Shown piece after piece: positions 61,298-64,000 of a DNA stretch of 64,000 bases. The translations under genes and the position numbers were made by a program. This DNA comes from JAYPHU01 sp964611435 (GTDB taxonomy: Bacteria > Pseudomonadota > Alphaproteobacteria > Rhodospirillales > UBA2165). The notes under the pieces are model-generated. The model saw nothing but the letters and a program-made list of their open reading frames with translations. It did no database searches and was not told the DNA's origin. The stretch is from NCBI GenBank assembly GCA_964611435.1, contig CAZSXT010000002.1, positions 124,001-188,000 of the forward strand. Direction: 5' to 3'. Every line of letters starts with the position of its first letter. The stretch's first letter is position 1.

Positions 61298-64000
61298 TGG
61301 CCGAGCCTTTCCATGATCGCCGGCACGTGCACCTGATCGGCCTTGTAATTGCCGGTCAGCACATACATCAGAAGATTAATGCCGAACCGGTAGGACATTT
61401 CCCGTTGGCGTTCGCCGCCCGGCACCACCGGATAGAGCGGCTTGCGGGCGTCGTCCAGCGCCCAGGCGGCGGCCCAGTCGTGGCCACCGACAATCACCGA
61501 GGACACGCCGTCGTTGATCCGGGAACCGTCCCGTTCCACCCAGACCCGGCTGCCGGTCCAGCGGCCCGGAAATTCCCGCAGCAGATAATACGCCTTGGTC
61601 AGCACATGATCGGAGGGCACCGCGCGCATGGGCGGCACATCAAGATTGCGGGCGATTTCTTCCAACCGGTCGGCGCCGAAATTGCTGCCGCCGCTGTCCC
61701 GCGTATCAAACAGGATGGTCCCGCCGGATTTCAGATAGCGGTTGATCTTCGCCGCCGTGTCGACGGAGATGACTTCCGCCTGCTCGGTGATCGGCCAGTA
61801 GATCAGCGGAAAATACGACAGCTCATCGGCGCCCGGATCAATGGCAATCGGATCGCCGAGCTCCGCCGCGGTCCGGCTGTTGGCGATATACGCCAAACCG
61901 ACAAGCCCGGCGTGACTGGTTTCATCGATCTGCCGGTTGCCGGTCCGCACATAGGCGACCCGTACTTTCAAGGTGGCGGCAAACTCCCGGTCATCGTTGA
62001 CAGGAGCCGGACTCCGTTGCGGTATTGACTGCGCCATCGCAACCGCCGGCATCATCAAGGCAATCACCAGAACCTGCGGCGCAACCTTGGCCATCACGAA
62101 GAATCCCCTCAACGCCAGGCTGGCGACGATATCGGCCAGCAATAAGAGCATCGCCGCCGTCAGCACCCAGGCGCGAAGATCGGTTTCCTTGGCTTCCTGA
62201 TAGGCCTCCCGGCTGACGCCCTGACCCAGATCGCCGAGCGCCAGATAATTTGTCACCGAGGGCGACAAATTAAAGGCGCGCCGCGCCGTGCCGTCGCCAT
62301 AGAAGCCCGGCGGATGGCGGGGGTCGGGCTTGCGGGCGGCAAACTCGGTCGCCTTTAGGCCCAGCGCGCCGTCCCTGGGGGAGCCCAGCCGGCCGAACCC
62401 GTCAATACTCTGCACCGGCTTCAACAGCCGTTCATCGCTTTCCCCGGCCACGCCCCTGCTCAACTGAACCAGGTTTTGCAGCATGCCGACGAACAGGCCG
62501 GACAGGGGCAAATTGGACCAGGTGGGATTGGCTGTGGTGTGCACAAAAACCAGCCAGCCGGCGCCATGTTTCTCGGCGGTGACGAGGGGCGTACCGTCGG
62601 TAAGCTGCGCCCAGGTCTTTTCCGGCAAGTCAACCGAAGGCTGGGCCAACACCTGGCGGTTAATCCGGACATCCTTGGGGATGGTCAGACCGGCAAACGG
62701 GCTTTTCTCACCAAAGGCCGCAAGCCGGGCGGGTTTGCTCCATGACAGCGCGCCGCCCAACTCCCGGTCGCCCTTGCGCAGACGGACCGGCAACAGCGGA
62801 TCGGTGTTGTTGGCGAGCCGGGGCCCGGCAAAGCGCAGCACCACGCCGCCATCGCCCATCCACTTTGTCAGGCGATTACGGTCGGCGCGGGACATTTTGC
62901 CCGGATCGGCCAGAACCAAGAGCGCCAATTCCCGTTTCAAAAGATCCTCGACGCTGCCACGGCGGATTTCCGTAAACGGCTCCAAGGCGCGGTCGAGATA
63001 ATGCATCTCATCCAGGAGCGGCCGGTCGCCCTTCGGGTCAGCGCTGGTGACCAAGCCCACGGGCCGGCGCCGCCAGCGTTCATCCACCAGCACCACACCG
63101 CCGGCGGAGGCTTCGCCTTCTAACTCGATCAAGGTGATGCGGTTACGGATTTCACCCGGCAGTTCGAGATCCAGCGTGGCTTCTTTTTCACCGGCGTCAA
63201 AGGTCAGCGCTTTTCGCGCCAGCACACCGCCGTCTTGCCCGCGCGCCCGGACGGTCAGGGTTTCAGCCCCGCCCTCTTCCGCACGGGTGGCTTTCAAGGT
63301 GAGGCCCGCCTGATTGGAAACCGGTGGCTGCAGCAATTTGGCCAAATCGGTCCCACCGTCGGCAAACACCGCCACATTGCCTTTCTGCGCCAGCGCATCG
63401 GCAAAAGCCCGAGCCGAGCCATGATCGAGTCCATCACTGAGCCAGAAGATATCCGCCTTGCCGGAAACCGCGATGTCATTCAGCACCGCAAGGGACGCCA
63501 TCCGGTCCACACCCCAAGGCTTGGGCTGGATGGCCTGAACCACTTCCCGCGCGGCATCGCCGCTCAGCAGGGAATTCATCGCCCGGGCCTGTGCCGCCGA
63601 ACCGGGCGCGGTGGTGATGACCGCCACGGAACGGTTCTCTCGCTCCGCCTGATTCAAAAGATTGTTGAACGCGGTGCGACGTTTGTTCCAGGTCTTGGCG
63701 GAGGCCCAGCCGTCATCAACCACGAGCACCATCGGCCCGTCGCCGGCCAATTTATTGCCGGCGTTGAGCACCGGATGGGCCGCTGCCAGGATCGCCGCAG
63801 TGACTAGGCTGAGGCGTAAGAGAGTAAGCCACCAAGGTGTTTTGGCGGAGCTTTCCTCCGGGTTGACCAGCTTCATGATCAGGCGGATCGCCGGGAACGG
63901 CACCCGGCGGCTCGCCGGCGGAATGACCCGCAGCAGCCACCAAACAACCGGCAACGCGATCAGTCCCAACAGGGCGACCGGGGCGACGAACGACAAAGCG
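61294..64000 (-). CDS. BatA/DUF4159-domain membrane protein (N-terminus cut by window edge)
   Basis: At least 901 codons; the frame stays open to the right edge and no good start is seen (TTG 63996 would remove the usual first residues), so it is partial. N-terminal BatA motif: LSFVAPVALLGLIALPVVWWLLR, then FPAIRLI; VWA-like domain lacking the full metal site (LVVDDGWASA); GATase-like part; membrane segments near residues 620-665; C-terminal DUF4159 (LKVRVAYVRTGNRQID, YFPLIYWPITE, GGTILFDTRDSGG). Acts probably in envelope assembly or stress with the gene downstream. Confidence 0.9.
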   Translation of the reverse strand, partial: ALSFVAPVALLGLIALPVVWWLLRVIPPASRRVPFPAIRLIMKLVNPEESSAKTPWWLTLLRLSLVTAAILAAAHPVLNAGNKLAGDGPMVLVVDDGWASAKTWNKRRTAFNNLLNQAERENRSVAVITTAPGSAAQARAMNSLLSGDAAREVVQAIQPKPWGVDRMASLAVLNDIAVSGKADIFWLSDGLDHGSARAFADALAQKGNVAVFADGGTDLAKLLQPPVSNQAGLTLKATRAEEGGAETLTVRARGQDGGVLARKALTFDAGEKEATLDLELPGEIRNRITLIELEGEASAGGVVLVDERWRRRPVGLVTSADPKGDRPLLDEMHYLDRALEPFTEIRRGSVEDLLKRELALLVLADPGKMSRADRNRLTKWMGDGGVVLRFAGPRLANNTDPLLPVRLRKGDRELGGALSWSKPARLAAFGEKSPFAGLTIPKDVRINRQVLAQPSVDLPEKTWAQLTDGTPLVTAEKHGAGWLVFVHTTANPTWSNLPLSGLFVGMLQNLVQLSRGVAGESDERLLKPVQSIDGFGRLGSPRDGALGLKATEFAARKPDPRHPPGFYGDGTARRAFNLSPSVTNYLALGDLGQGVSREAYQEAKETDLRAWVLTAAMLLLLADIVASLALRGFFVMAKVAPQVLVIALMMPAVAMAQSIPQRSPAPVNDDREFAATLKVRVAYVRTGNRQIDETSHAGLVGLAYIANSRTAAELGDPIAIDPGADELSYFPLIYWPITEQAEVISVDTAAKINRYLKSGGTILFDTRDSGGSNFGADRLEEIARNLDVPPMRAVPSDHVLTKAYYLLREFPGRWTGSRVWVERDGSRINDGVSSVIVGGHDWAAAWALDDARKPLYPVVPGGERQREMSYRFGINLLMYVLTGNYKADQVHVPAIMERLGQ

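Noticed and set aside
1..64000. tRNA or rRNA genes in intergenic gaps
   Set aside because: No cloverleaf with TTCGA-type T loop and CCA-like end, and no rRNA sequence, was recognised in any gap by eye; a covariance search was not possible.

Overview
The window looks like chromosomal DNA of a free-living, flexibly metabolising alphaproteobacterium, most plausibly Rhodospirillales-like. The evidence is a GC-rich base composition (my estimate, about 60%), a complete dcw (division and cell wall) cluster with alphaproteobacterial features (long-linker FtsZ ending in DIPAFLRRQ, MurE with a DNPR motif), split GcvP, LpxC and BamD of Gram-negative type, and RecN/LigA next to them. I see no rRNA, tRNA, CRISPR array, transposase or phage gene.

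Layout. 1-2261: 3' part of a CHASE2 adenylate cyclase, then a small winged-helix protein. 2285-28085, all on the minus strand (transcribed right to left): mraZ-rsmH-ftsL-ftsI-murE-murF-mraY-murD-ftsW-murG-murC-murB-ddl-ftsQ-ftsA-ftsZ, then lpxC with its own terminator, bamD, recN, ligA and a TPR-methyltransferase. Most dcw genes overlap by ATGA/GTGA, as expected for one translationally coupled unit. An array of TGGG boxes with 10-bp spacing lies over the likely mraZ promoter. 28425-29366: UDP-glucuronate decarboxylase.

29593-34479 (plus strand) is the most unusual block: two tandem paralogues that look like degenerate GGDEF-EAL proteins, coupled to an ABC-2 ATPase and permease and followed by a Ysc84-like lipoprotein. 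34668-38227 is a likely catabolic operon (omega-aminotransferase, PuuE-type deacetylase-fold hydrolase, amidase). 38259-42787: proline-rich protein of unknown role, nadE, a REP-type repeat, cysS. 42784-47152: MFS transporter with a hairpin over its ribosome binding site, an AT-rich divergent promoter region, an EVE-domain/PD-(D/E)XK nuclease-like fusion, an enolase-superfamily enzyme and a second, stand-alone EVE protein; this may be a modified-DNA sensing or restriction locus. 47164-47700 encodes a helical protein ending in a copy of the FliM CheY-binding peptide.

48136-49770 is cimA, preceded by what looks like an Ile/Leu attenuator leader. Then trmJ, rnhA, a periplasmic peptidoglycan-binding/TPR protein, a CDGSH Fe-S protein, a lipoprotein, and the complete glycine cleavage operon gcvT-H-PA-PB. 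A convergent intergenic region full of inverted repeats follows. The window ends with two large membrane proteins (VWA/glutamine-amidotransferase-like and BatA-DUF4159), the last one cut by the right edge.

All assignments come from reading the translated sequence and known family motifs; no database search was run.
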